Shown one piece after another: positions 12,601 to 23,478 of a DNA stretch of 64,000 nt. The notes below the pieces were generated by a model. It did no database searches. It saw only the letters and a list, made by a program, of their open reading frames with translations, and was not told the origin of the DNA. How positions within the stretch are numbered: the stretch's first letter is position 1; the number at the start of each line of letters is the position of its first letter. Source of the stretch: Distichodus sexfasciatus (Eukaryota > Chordata > Actinopteri > Characiformes > Distichodontidae). The DNA is taken from NCBI GenBank assembly GCA_032718565.1, contig JAVGVS010000184.1, positions 558,001-622,000 on the forward strand. Reading direction: 5' to 3'. The translations under genes were made by a program, and so were the position numbers.

Positions 12601-15600
12601 GAGAGACGGAGAGAAACATACACACTGTGTCACATCACAACATCGTGTGAAAGACTCATCCACTGTATGACTAATAGAAAAGAGCAAGAATCTGTGTGTC
12701 CCTCTGCCAGTCGTAGAACATTTGTGTGGCAGAGCTATAGGGGAGAGGGTTGTGGTGTGTGTGTATGTGTATGCCTATATGTGCTTAAATGAGATGGGGC
12801 ACAGCGAGGTTATCTGTGTGTAAAGCTCTTTAGTACTTTGTAGTGGAAATTCTCCCCCCTGAACTCTTCTGTTGCCCTTTCTCTCCTGAGACAGCAGGAT
12901 TCTCAACAAGAGACAGAAAAGGAAAGGAAGATGAAATGAGAGAGAAAAAAAGAAAGAGCGAGGCAGAAAGAGAGAGAGAGTTAGAGAGGGAGCGAGACAT
13001 GATGGATAAAGAGGATGGGTGACTGGAGGATAGAGACACTAATTGGGAGAGAAGCAAAACCTGTGAAAGTGTGCAAGTGACGTTCATGTGCTCGCTCGTG
13101 CTAAGTCGGAGGAGAAGATTTCAGCACATCAGTAGCTATGTTTCCATGTGTAAGTGGAGACCACACCTTGAATTAATTGATTATGGTTTAGGAAGTGGAT
13201 GTGAAACATCCAAAGCGGAGGAGATCGCAAGATATTGAAGGCGAGAGGTGGAATTGTACTGGTAGGCATTTGCCTCATTAGAGAAAGAGGTTCCAAGCAC
13301 GGCCTAACATGGTCTAACATTGTTTTTTAGGGATGTACGATATGGGAATTATTGGCCGATGTCGGTATCCGATGTTTGTCATGCGTAGTATATCTGCCGA
13401 TGCAGATGGAAGGCAGAGTCGAGTGCGAGCGTAGGCAGAGTTGAAGATATGAAGACATTTTGCTGGGCAAAGTTACACTGCACGCTCAGAATTTTGACAT
13501 TTCTAATACAGTGCCAAGTCAAGCGAGCGTGAAAGCAGAGTAGAGCGAAGGTAGAGCATTTCAAGCGTGGAGCACAACAAGAAAAAGTCACTTCCTACCC
13601 TATGTGTACCAAGTCAAAAAGGACACACCATGTGCACTACCTAGTGGGTAGAGAGGCGTTACGCTACAACCCTGGCTATTTCCTGAGATGTGTACTACCG
13701 CATACTAGCGCCTTATCCCACATACTATTAAGTAGAGGTGTGAACCTTCACTGGTCTCACGATTCGTTTCGATTACGATTATCAGGTCAACGATTCAATG
13801 CAATATCACGGCGCATCGCCCATCAATTTTTCTACATTACTTTACATTGCACGCAGATTGGGCACGGCTTGCAGATCGTGCAGCTATAGTTACTACCGGA
13901 ATGTTCTTTTTAACTAGAATTTTTATGCTGTAGCCAGAACATCCCCAGTCTATGTCATTATGATATAATTCAGGAGTTTTTAACTGCTTAGACTATACAT
14001 ATTAGAGTATTTTTGTATTACTTTTTAGATATTTGCATTCAATTCATTATTCATAAAGATGCCTAAATCATCTGGAAATGTTTTGAAAGATGCATCGATT
14101 ATGCAATTAATTTTAACACCCCTACTATTAACTGCTCAGTAGTGGTCTTTTTTGGAGAAATGATACAGTCAAGCTTGATCCACAACCAAGTCTCCACCAC
14201 TAAACTAGGGTTTTAAAAGGTAATTTAGTCTAGCAACTGTTGATATGATAATACCCTATAATTCAAGTGACTGGACTTTAACGCTCACATTTTTTAAAAT
14301 TTGATTGTCAAATATAGTTATCTTCCAGCATTTTAGGATAAAGTCCTACATATATTGACATATACTTTGACACCCAAAGTCTCTAGACCACTGGAACACA
14401 ACAAGCATGTGCATTAAGGGGTAGACTGCACAGTGCCCCCTCACAGAACCAGTTGGGACCTGGCTGCAGCTGCTGCACCTTCCTTTGTTTAATTAAAGCA
14501 GGACTCTGCGAAGGCTGCTATTGTCTCACACCCAAGAGACCCACCTCAGCCACCAAGGGCTCAGGTGGTGGTCTGACTAGGCATATTTAACTAGTGCCTC
14601 TTTGACCTTGAAATGCATTGGAAGAGCAGCAGATAAGGCTGACCTGAGCATGTTAACCACAGACAATGGGTGTGAATTTTGTCATTTTGAAGGGACATAT
14701 GAGTTATTTTATTTGCATTTTATGGTATGCAAAAGAGTATTGAACTATACTCTCAAAATTCATACATTTTAATATACTCAACCTGTAACTTGCCGCTGGT
14801 CCATGTCAAATTAATCAATAATGTGCAGACACACACTTCAGAATGAGAGGAAGGAATACACTCCGAACAATTCTCCAGGCAACCTTATTACTGACTAAAG
14901 CACATCAAAGAACTTCAAGATGAGATCAAAGGACATAATTATTTAACTTAAAAAAGATTTTTAACAATACCACAAGGGTTAGGCTTAGGCTTAGGTTTAA
15001 GTAAAGTTATCGGCCACAGTTATTTTTACTGTATAGACAAAGTGACCAAATACGTTACAAAATTAGCAATTTGTGACAGACAGCAATGACTAAAATGACA
15101 TGAGTTTCCTTGAACAGCAGAGGAGGTCCATGCTTTCCTCACATGGCTTCACCTCTCACTTGGGGCAGTTGGTAGCGTAACAGTGTTGGTCCTGTGATCG
15201 AAAGGCTGTCAGGTCAGGTCCCGGACCGGTAAAGGTACCACTGAAGTACTCATGAGCATAATTATAATAATTACAATATTCAATATGCAATAAGGCTGAT
15301 GAACGGAGGTGGCACAGTGCTCTAAATGGGTGAAACCAAAAGACTGAGAGGTCAAACTTGGGGTTTCTTTTCCAGCGTCGCTTTCTCTCGTCTATCGATT
15401 GAGAAAGTAGGACTTGGGTTTCTATTAATGAATCTGTGGCTGTGTGACTGATGATGTCTAAATATAAATTAGGATGATTAAATCCTAAATTAAACTGATT
15501 GACTCCTTAATACTTCTTTTTAAAAATGTTATCTTTGACCAATTTGAGGCTGTCACAATTTTAGTTTGGCAAATTCCACCAGCATTGGAACAAAGATGCT

Positions 15601-18600
15601 GCATTTTTGATACTGTATTTGTGTCATGAGGTTTTGTACATTTTGTCACCTTTTGTACATTTTAGTGCATTTAGCTGCATTTGGAAAACATTTACTAAAG
15701 TGCACCCACACTTTAGAATGCTTTACTCTATACACTATGATGAGCGAGTGGATGGCATGTAAACACAGCTACGTGACACACATGTGAGCGCCGGCCGTGG
15801 GCAGTCTGGACATTAGTAGACTACATTTACATTTATAGCATTTAGCAGACGCTCTTATCCAGAGCAACTTACATTTCCTAATTTCAGGGACAGTTCCACT
15901 GAGAGCAATTTAGGGTTAAGGGTTAAATGTTGGTAATGCCAGAGGTTGGATTTGAACCCACAACCCCTGGGTCCAAAGGCGAGTGTCCTACCACTAGGCC
16001 ACCAACACCCAAGACTACGGTTAGGAATCTGAATATGCCCTATGTTACAATAAATGACCTGTACAAAAATACTGATAGCAGCACCATTTGTTCAGGTTAT
16101 CAATACTTATATTGCTGGACATTGCTGTGTTCTAACTTAACAAAACAACTGTAACCAAATTCCCAAATAATCTATTACTATATTTTTATAATATCCTGCT
16201 GTAAACAAGTTAATTTAGAAAAGGAATTTTCAAGGAATTTACCAGTTACACCTTACATTTTTAACTTAATTTAATTTGTGATTATTTGTTATTGTGAATA
16301 CACCATAGATTGATATCATGCTTAAAATTGCTCACTGACAATATTACTGATTAATTACTGTACCAGTTTAAGTCTCTATACCCAATAAAGTCTTCAACAC
16401 TAAATTGTCAGGTCTAAAGCTTAGGTGAGTATAGTATTCTTTGCTGAATGAAGATAAACTGAGCTCACACTGCAATCTGCAGAGCAACAAAACACTGGAA
16501 ATCTATTTGCGTAATGTTGGCACCCAGTAATATTCTAGAACATGTACTATAAATTGAGTAAACAAATCATTTGACATTTGAATGACATATCAAGTTGTGT
16601 TAAAAAATCTAAAAGGCAGATATTTAATTAATAAAATATTTTCTTAAGAACATTTCTGAAGAAAGTTTAAGAAATAGAATTGGTATGTTATACTAGGATG
16701 CATCATAAGATAAACTCTACAGTGTATCTTGAGAGCAAAACTGTGACTGTTACAGGCATAAATGAAACGTTACATTACTAATAAAAATTTTATCACACAA
16801 TGCATCATTATAGATCTAATGCAAAAATGGTCTACTAACGTATAACATTCATGTGTCATGTACATTAAAAGGATAAAAGCAGTATGTCCATAAATTCTAC
16901 TTTCTTTCTCATATCACACACTCAAGTATTACAGTCACATGTGTTACTAGGGCAGAATGAAACACGGTGCTCTAAATACAAACTCCCTAATGACCCATAT
17001 AACAAAGTCCAATTCAGCAGTGCAAGTAGCCACTACAGACTGTGCAATCTGAAAGACTGAGACCCAGGTCAGGCCGGGTGAACCCACCTGAGGGAAAGCC
17101 CCATCTCATAGCTACTATCTGACATGGCTGACAAAATAATTACTAACTGCCTTGTTAGTACCTTGCACCTTTCCCAAAAATGATACAGAATCTAGTTGCA
17201 ATGGCATTTTGGCAGTATTTCACAGGGCTGCTGCACAGATTTACTACAGTACCCAGAGGTGAAAACAGTAATGTGTCCTTATTGCGAAGACAGCCGGAGG
17301 AAAAGCTATCATGGTTAAAGGGGAAAGAAAAGAGCCTGGGAATATTCTAGATTGAATGATGAAAGCCCACAGTGAATTCATGTTCTGGTATATAATTGAA
17401 TCTCTGAGCCTTTTATGAGTCCTGTTGGTACATATAACTTGATTTGGGAAGGTTGTAGCCTTCTGACAAATGACAGCATTAATTGTCATTGAAATTCCCT
17501 TCAGGGCAGTAAACCTTTATCATATTGATTCTGCACCATTAGGCAATATTAATGTGTTCATGTAATTAATCCTCTTTATGAACTGCAACATTTTCCATTA
17601 TTTGTTACAAACAAAAACAAGTGTTAATGAGAATATTCATTTGGGGAATGAGCTATTCACAAAGGTGTTTTGTTGTTTTAAATCAAGAGCGTGTATTGCT
17701 ATTGATTACTGAGTGTGTATTTACACCTTGCAGTGAAACGCAATCATTATTATCCACAATGTGCCCAGATTCCTTTTTGCCCGTCTGAGCTTTCCACATT
17801 TTGCCAGTATGTCAAAATCAGTTAAAAGGTGAAGATATTTACAGTAGAGTACAACTGGATTAAGAGCTTTTCCTTGGGTGACGTCCTGGAGGTGGCATGA
17901 CAGATGCTGCCAAGAATCAAATATGATTTTAACCTGACCAAAAGTATTCAGTGATAAAATGTACTCTAATTCTTTTTCATTTAATACATTGTTTAATTAT
18001 ATTATTTATTACATGTTTATTTTGTTATGGCTAAACAAAGTTAAGAATAATCAACAGCTCTTCAATCTCTGTCAGTAATCTACTGCACCACCAGTAACGG
18101 AAGGTGCCTTATCTAGGACAATCAAACTGAAATAAACAGAAATGTGCCTTTACTAGACATAATCTACAGCCTTGTCTGTGTGATTGTTTGCAAATCTCTT
18201 GTGCAAATTACTGCAGCATAGATGTCGGCCCGCTGACCAACGTCATAACCAGGTGCCCTGGTTTGTCCTCTCAATCTGCATGTGATCTGACTGAGTGACT
18301 GAACGGGCGCGATGGTGTGGATCATTCGACCTCCCTTGAGGGGCAGCACTCGAGCTCCGAATGTTACATCATGCGAAATAATTCAGCCACTTATAAAACA
18401 GTTTGTAGGCCATTGACCTCAGTGAGGTCAGGACGATGCCCCACTGTGAGAGTTTTAGGGCAAAGATGTGAAGGACTATGCAGTGATGTCTGTGGTAATG
18501 CTCAGAAGGTACTTTCTTCTGAATTCAGATATATATATATTTACAAGGTATGTGGATAAGTCTCATAATGTCTGCTATCACAAATTGACTCAAACTTAAC

Positions 18601-20361
18601 TGTATACGTCTTCAAAAAGCGACAACAAAGCACAACTGATCAGAATATCCCAGCACAGCTACACATTACATTCTCTGGATCAATGTTTTGCATTATACTA
18701 TACCTGCAATCTGTATCTCTTGAGGAAACCTGAACTGCCATAACAAAGAAGGCACCCTAAGAATTTAAAAGATAACTATGATCTTTTTTTCTGAAGCCAT
18801 GAAGCAATTACAACTTCTGTCCCACCAACATGTATCATTCCCTTTCAGGGGCTGTTGGGTAAAGTCAACGATGGAATCCAACATAACATGTAACAGTACC
18901 TAACACTGCGTAAAAGCTAACAGAGACGTGAGACTTGTGCCGAAAGTCAGGCGCTAAAACTGTTCGAAAGCTGCTGCGGTGGTAAGACCCTGTAACCTGG
19001 TGGGTTCAATCATTGGCCGCTGTCTGTGTTGTGAAGTTAGACAGTCAATATGGTTGTTTCTAGCCTCTGGTCAGTCTTTCTACCTTGCGGAACGGAACGT
19101 TAAAGCTCTGCCCACATTACGGTGCTCGTGACGTAACGAATATCCAGCCGTTAGTGTCTCTCTGGACTGAGTGTACCGTATGTGTTAGAGATAGTTAGCG
19201 GCCTGCAATAATGCTGATCTTAACGAGGAACTCTACAGTCTTTTACAATGCATTATACAAAGGACGGGAACCGACACAGTAACATGTGACTCATCACAGG
19301 CCACCGAATAACACAGTTATTCTGAAGAGCCTGCAAACGTGCCAACGGGTACAAGAAACAACTGAAGGTTTGGAATTGTGGTGCATTATATGCATTGTAA
19401 GGACAATAAAATAGTTCACAAAAGGGTCAGGATAGTATGCGCCTTCTGGTCAAGACACGCCGTACCGTACAGGCGGTTTAATGTCGTTTCACGCGCCGTT
19501 AGTTGCACGTGCAAACCTTCAGCCTTGTTGTTATTTTGCAGCATCCGATTCAGCACGATTAAAAAATAATAATAAAAATACCGAAGCAGCGTTTTTTTTT
19601 TCTATGAGCCATGCAAATGATATCAAATAGGTTTTAAAACAGCGGTACGGTAACTGTGATACGATATACGGGAAATCTAACTTCGGGATTGATATAACTG
19701 TAGTTACGCTGCAGTAACCGTGTAAGTATAAACTGTGCATTCTGTGGGAAATCAGGGCGTCTATGGAACATCAATATCCAAAATTACAATCGTGATTCAA
19801 ATATGTTCGCACATAATGTGTACTGTAAAAGGGCCAAGTTCAGCTGTTTCAAAGCGTCTATTTCAAATGCACATATTTGCCGAACATTTAAAATATTGAG
19901 CCTTAAATACAAACATAATCTCTATCAAATCCAGTTTTGTCTACATGAAAGATATTCTCGAGTTAAGCCGACAATAGGAGCAGGTGATAAAGCCATTAGT
20001 CCCAGGAGGCAGGTGCCGATAATGTAAAACTGGCGTCGCTGTCACCGTGACAGCTTCATTCAAAACGAAGCGCAAGTAAAGCAATATTATCGACCATTTT
20101 CAGGTGATATGTTGTTCGATGTCAGAAGAATCATGCAGTGACATATTACACAGGCTAAATGCAGCATTGCAAAGCTAAGCAGGCTACTTACCCAAAATCT
20201 TGATCCATAGATTTGAAGAAGAATTTGTAGCTGTTGACCGGACGATTGCTGAGGACATTTTTAAAATCAGCTAAAGTTACCTTATCTGGGGCAACTGATA
20301 GTTTCACCAAGTAGGGAGTTTCCTCCTCGTCTATATGGTAAATAATTTTAGTCTCCGCCAT
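1042..20361 (-). CDS. dvl1: Dishevelled segment polarity protein 1 (DIX to PDZ part, gene continues off the left edge)
   Basis: Cytoplasmic scaffold that relays Frizzled signals to the beta-catenin and planar-polarity branches of Wnt signalling. Nine coding exons give about 330 residues. A DIX domain (about 1-85) starts [21 protein letters not shown] Ser-rich linker and a basic run ([11 protein letters not shown], about 222-232) follow, then a PDZ domain (about 247-331) with the FLGI carboxylate loop and the [20 protein letters not shown] core. The N-terminus ([17 protein letters not shown]) fits DVL1 better than DVL2 or DVL3. The start is the only family-type ATG, and the frame upstream has no ATG. 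Exon phases agree at all eight junctions. The DEP domain and C-terminus are expected to the left of position 1. Which teleost duplicate (a or b) this is cannot be decided here. It is adjacent to mxra8 in the same orientation as in human. Confidence 0.95.
1815..1850. repeat. (TA)n-type tract
   Basis: Short TA-rich microsatellite in dvl1 intron 8. Confidence 0.7.
2831..2970 (-). CDS. dvl1: dvl1 coding exon 8 (PDZ core)
   Basis: 140 bp. It starts by completing a Glu codon, then [20 protein letters not shown] and the rest of the PDZ core to PGDMLLQ. It contains the ligand-binding loop and strand, nearly identical to mammalian Dishevelled. CAG acceptor, GTGACA donor. Confidence 0.96.
3076..3145 (-). 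CDS. dvl1: dvl1 coding exon 7
   Basis: 70 bp encoding [20 protein letters not shown] and then LNM, the conserved lead into the PDZ domain. CAG acceptor, GTGAGA donor, ends in phase 1. Confidence 0.93.
4107..4200 (-). CDS. dvl1: dvl1 coding exon 6 (basic stretch)
   Basis: 94 bp encoding [20 protein letters not shown] and then a continued Arg/Lys/His run ending KVPKIDR. This matches the Ser/Thr plus basic region ahead of the PDZ domain in Dishevelled. TAG acceptor, GTAAGA donor, ends phase 0. Confidence 0.93.
4320..4458 (-). CDS. dvl1: dvl1 coding exon 5
   Basis: 139 bp encoding [20 protein letters not shown] and then the family motif [23 protein letters not shown] acceptor, GTTAGT donor, phase 2 in and phase 2 out as required by its neighbours. 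Several in-frame Met codons here could start a short form. Confidence 0.92.
5937..6110 (-). promoter_or_regulatory. CpG-dense block with a splice donor inside dvl1 intron 4
   Basis: A sharp GC- and CpG-rich patch (many GCGC and CGCG) in an AT-rich intron. On the minus strand its downstream edge carries TGAG|GTAAGG, a strong 5' splice site with the exon ending at 5949. This layout suits an internal promoter with a non-coding first exon that could splice to dvl1 exon 5 at 4458. It could instead be a GC-rich repeat or an unrelated non-coding RNA promoter. Confidence 0.4.
6467..6654. repeat. (TATC)n microsatellite with T-run
   Basis: About 170 bases of TATC units with interruptions (TATATC, CATATC), ending in a run of T. 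It lies in dvl1 intron 4. Long open frames reading YLSI repeats here are artefacts of the repeat. Confidence 0.95.
7697..7806 (-). CDS. dvl1: dvl1 coding exon 4
   Basis: 110 bp, linker rich in Ser and Arg: [20 protein letters not shown], then an Arg/Glu run. The phase joins exon 3 as CA|T (His) and leaves one base for exon 5. The donor is GTAAGT. Confidence 0.9.
9038..9262 (+). mobile_element. tRNA-derived SINE (family A, copy 1)
   Basis: The tRNA-like head has a B-box-like GGTTCGAATCC. The body reads GGTACCACTGAGGTAC, and the 3' end reads TCACTCACTTTCACTTTCAC. The same order of blocks recurs at 31118-31396 and inverted near 62058-62300. It lies in dvl1 intron 3. Confidence 0.75.
11156..11277 (-). 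CDS. dvl1: dvl1 coding exon 3
   Basis: 122 bp, starting [11 protein letters not shown] and ending in the conserved [15 protein letters not shown] motif that follows the DIX domain. Phase 0 in, phase 2 out, with a GTAAGT donor. Confidence 0.92.
12176..12374 (+). mobile_element. LINE 3' end (non-LTR retrotransposon tail)
   Basis: T-rich body, then GTAAAGCACATTGAATGTA, a CTCTATAAATAAACTTGCC motif and a short CTTGC-type tail. This is the usual 3' end of fish non-LTR elements. The family is not assigned. It lies in dvl1 intron 2. Confidence 0.6.
12527..12596 (-). CDS. dvl1: dvl1 coding exon 2 (DIX end)
   Basis: 70 bp encoding [20 protein letters not shown] and then VSW, between a CAG acceptor and a GTAAGA donor. 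The first base completes the Gly codon left open by exon 1. A 7.6-kb intron separates it from exon 1. Confidence 0.93.
12940..12985. repeat. Purine-rich (GA) tract
   Basis: Imperfect GA/GAAA-rich low-complexity stretch in dvl1 intron 1. Confidence 0.6.
13328..13732 (+). mobile_element. hAT-like non-autonomous element, truncated copy
   Basis: Begins TAGGGATGTACGATA and shares its interior (TTTCTAATACAGTGCCAAGTC, with AAAAAGTCACTTCCT further on) with the complete element at 43923-44615. It is interrupted at 13733 by a second element. No matching 3' terminal repeat is found downstream, so the copy is broken. Confidence 0.7.
13733..14124 (+). mobile_element. hAT-like MITE nested in the preceding element
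   Basis: Ends are TAGAGGTGTGAA and TTAACACCCCTA (imperfect inverted repeats). Flanks are CTATTAAG and CTATTAAC, a 7 of 8 match as expected for an old 8-bp hAT target duplication. A related inverted copy ends at 62827. Confidence 0.75.
15160..15268 (+). mobile_element. tRNA-derived SINE (family A, truncated copy 2)
   Basis: Head GGGGCAGTTGGTAGCGTAAC and body CGGACCGGTAAAGGTACCAC match family A. The 3' half is missing. It lies in dvl1 intron 1. Confidence 0.6.
15822..16012 (-). mobile_element. tRNA-derived SINE-like repeat (family C)
   Basis: Contains ATTTAGCAGACGCTCTTATC and CAGAGCAACTTACATTTCC, a sequence common in teleost genomes. The tRNA-like part at the other end (TAGGCCACCAACACCC) lies in reverse. 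The open frame through it is incidental. Confidence 0.65.
16013..20191 (-). other. dvl1 intron 1, remaining part
   Basis: No exon, RNA gene or clear transposon recognised. A weak tRNA-like patch lies near 18965-19025. CpG content rises slightly near 19060-19560. Confidence 0.5.
20192..20361 (-). CDS. dvl1: dvl1 coding exon 1 (DIX start)
   Basis: Residues 1-57, from the ATG at 20361 to MDQDFG. It ends in phase 2 (GG) at a consensus GTAAGT donor. It carries most of the DIX domain, which drives head-to-tail polymerisation of Dishevelled and Axin. Confidence 0.95.
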
Positions 20362-20720
20362 GAGAATATGGAGGGAACAATCACCGGAGAACAGTGAGTG
20401 TTCCTGCTGTACAAGCGGTATTGCGATAAATAAGTGCAATAAAATAATGTCATCAGATTAATAAGCTCAGACGTTTATCACGAATGAAGAAACGCAGGAG
20501 GCGACTGTTCGACGCTAAAGACAAAAACGCAGGCATTATTGAAGCCCGGTAGACATCTATAGCACTGTACTAGGTTAGACTGTGCGGACGTCGTGCAGCT
20601 CGCCTGTGGTAAAACAGGAAGGGAAGGTTCACATCCTTGAGAGAATCGGTCGGGAGCATTGCGAGCATTTTCCCTGCCTAGTGCTGCCATCGTATGGACA
20701 TTTATCAAGTGACATAATTG
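20362..20720 (-). promoter_or_regulatory. dvl1: dvl1 5' untranslated region and promoter region
   Basis: Sequence directly upstream of the dvl1 ATG, with moderate CpG content and no upstream in-frame ATG. The transcription start cannot be placed. Confidence 0.4.
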
Positions 20721-21189
20721 GAATAATACAATATCTACTCTCGTGTAACAGAAAGAGGTTTCTTTTTTTTGTTGTTAAAATCGGATGCTGATCCTTATCA
20801 CTTGCAGAGCATCAGTGATATTGATTATTGTGTGATTATGACTGATTTACTTGGTCCAAATTTTGCATTACATACAAATCACACATTGTAACACTTGAAT
20901 TTCAGCACATATATAAATGCATTTGATGGCCTTCAATCCAGTGTATTAATGAGATTTGCCTAAACAAATTACATGCTCTCAAGTAAATGATCTGTGAATT
21001 TTTCTGGATCATACATGCCCTGCAAAATAAATACTTTGTACTAAGTGTGTGCAGTTAAGTTGGTTAAGAGGGTTGAGCCCAGAAGCATCTGTGCAATATT
21101 GCTGCTGCTGTGTTAGAACTGGAAGCTTTAGCTAATGTTGAAGTACTGTATTAAGACTACTGTAATACAATTAATAGTTTTAATGATCT

Positions 21190-21385
21190 TAAATACTTGT
21201 TTACATACTGTCCTGTACTGTATTTATTCTGTTGCTCATTTGCACCTTTTGTCCTGTTGAATGTAATGTTCAGTGTTACTATATGTTGCACTGGGGCCAT
21301 GGGGAAACGCTGTCTCATCACACTTTTTACATGTATAAAGCGACTGATGACAATAAAGAACCTTGAATCTTGAATCTTGAATATC
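21190..21385 (+). mobile_element. LINE 3' end with TTGAATC tail
   Basis: CTGTCCTGTACTGTATTTATT, a TTGCACTGGGGCC block, then GACAATAAAGAACCTTGAAT and direct repeats of CTTGAAT. This is a typical fish non-LTR 3' end with a short tandem tail. It lies in the dvl1-mxra8 gap. Confidence 0.65.
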
Positions 21386-22898
21386 AAACACACAAAATTT
21401 TTAGAAGCAGGTACTGAACAGCACAATCACTTTAGTAAGGTTACCTTGAACATTACCACTATAGATTGCGGAAGGGTATAAATCTTCTACAGTGCATTAC
21501 ATTGTCAAGGTTTTTGAATAAGAAAATGTTTTTATGTAACATGTTTGTGCCCCCCTAGTGGTGAACATGAGATGACCTACAGAGTCTAACCAGTGATGTC
21601 ATCATAAAGGCTAGACCGCACTCAAAAGTGACTACTAACCACACTACTAACCATGTGTCAGAACCTCAAGGTTTTCTGACTCACGCACATCTCACACTAT
21701 GCCTTGGTCATCTCTCTTTATATAACACATCCAGAAAGGCCGGCAGTTAGGATATGTTCTATCACAGCAACACAAACCAGACATGGTGTGTCAGTGATTG
21801 GAACCTTTACAGATGCAGAGGAAAATGTAGCTATGAAGGGGCAAACTATAAAATAGGGGAGAAATCCAGTTTATTGCTTATTTTATTGGAAGGTTTAATG
21901 GCAAGTTTCTTAACATACTGTATCTTAATACATTTTGTTACTTGAATGAAAGAAGCAGCAAAATATTACATCATATGTACCCAAAATAACTCACCTGAGT
22001 TTTAGATACATTCGCTCAGAATAATCGACAAAAAAGAAACCAAGATAAAGACTGAACTAGTTATTTCAGCCTTGTGGTCTATAAAGGCATTTCCAGATAT
22101 TTTCTGCATTAATTGATGCTCACAGAAACAGCAAAGAAATAATATGGATAACTGTATGTTGCAGTTTTTCTTCACAAAAGTAAAAAGTCTGGATCTTTTA
22201 ATCATAACCGAGCTGAAATGCAATATGAATTTCTAGCATTCAGTTACACTGAGCTCTGGTTAAACTGTGCTCCTTGCAAATATTTGCAGGCACATGAATA
22301 TACAATATATGCACCGGCAGTGTTACTGGAGCTGAATAATTGGCACGTTTCATGTATCCCCTGCTGCCATTAGCAAGGTTGTATAAGCATTCGGTTTCAG
22401 ACTGCTTCACAGCTTCTGAACCGAGCTTACATCGACTTGTGGAAGCAAACTAATATTAAAATGTAAAATAAACAACAAAAGGAGCCATTAAAGTGACCTA
22501 TATACACAGCAGAAAGAGCAGTCAGGGTGATTAAACAGGAGCACCAATTAGACTTAAAGGTTAGGGAAACAGAGAGTTTGCCCCAGCAGTTTTGCAATGC
22601 CATAAGTGTAATAGGAAAATAATGAATAGCTTAAATAAACCACTCAAATTACATGGCAATATGTAGAAGAATATCATATACACAACAAAAAGCATAACCC
22701 GAATAAAGTTCAGCTAATCTAGATCTTCAGAATGTGTAGCTCAAAGCATTTTAGTATTAGCATTTTTATTTGATCCGTGGATTATAAGTTAATAAATGCT
22801 TGTTTGTAGGCGAATCAACAGTGAAAAGCAGTAACAGTTTTAAAAGATACAGTTAAGAGGCAATCCAAGTAAATGCTATAAACCTGAAAACAAATAAT

Positions 22899-23134
22899 GG
22901 GCCTGTTTGTGCGTATGCAGATATTTTTTATAAAAACCTTTATTAAACGTTTGGCCCTTTTTTTAACACGTATCCACAGAATCCAGCGTTTTGGAAAGTC
23001 TTCACTTTGGAGGGCGTTTTTAAAAATATGCGTTTGAGTTGGCTAAAACTCTGTTTACATGTAAACTAAAGGCCAAAACTAAAAATATATATATATGCAT
23101 TTATAAAAATATCTGCACATGTGTAAACAGGCCC
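22899..23134. mobile_element. MITE with GGGCCTGTTT ends
   Basis: The ends read GGGCCTGTTT...TGCAGATATTTTT and, inverted, GGGCCTGTTTACACATGTGC with AGATATTTTT. The interior is AT-rich with an internal AATAAA on the minus strand at 22939-22944. No clear target duplication. It is just downstream of the mxra8 stop. Confidence 0.65.
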
Positions 23135-23452
23135 TAAGACAATAATGAACATTAGCTCAAGCAATACACAGAAATGACTAAAGCTTGTTTTTGTGGGTCT
23201 GGAATATTCCCTAGGGAGCATGGTCCATGGTTCAGTACTCTTGCTGCAGACAACATTTTTCATACGCATTCATGAAGCCGCATCAGCAGCATAACGAACC
23301 CGAAACATTGAAGGCTGCATAGATGCAAACACATAGATGTATCTGCTTTCTCTCTGTTCTCTGCACCAAGCCTTCACATCCCTGTTCCTTTTTCTCTCTC
23401 AAGTTCTTTTTCTTAGTACCTGCCCCTGGACCAGCCAGTGGCCAGCTGTCAC

Positions 23453-23478
23453 TCACTTCCAGGACGATTTCTCCATTT
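23453..23478 (-). CDS. mxra8: mxra8 coding exon 10 (last residues and stop)
   Basis: Encodes EMEKSSWK and a TGA stop, aligning in length with FRKENCK in human. The total length then fits the family. The AAGTGAGT at the stop also resembles a donor, so a further 3' exon is possible. Confidence 0.6.

Noticed and set aside
15927..16154. Plus-strand frame containing [10 protein letters not shown]
   Set aside because: Translation of the tRNA-like part of a SINE on the opposite strand.
20362..20439. N-terminal extension of dvl1 upstream of MAETK
   Set aside because: The extended frame begins at TTG, not ATG; the family start is at 20361.
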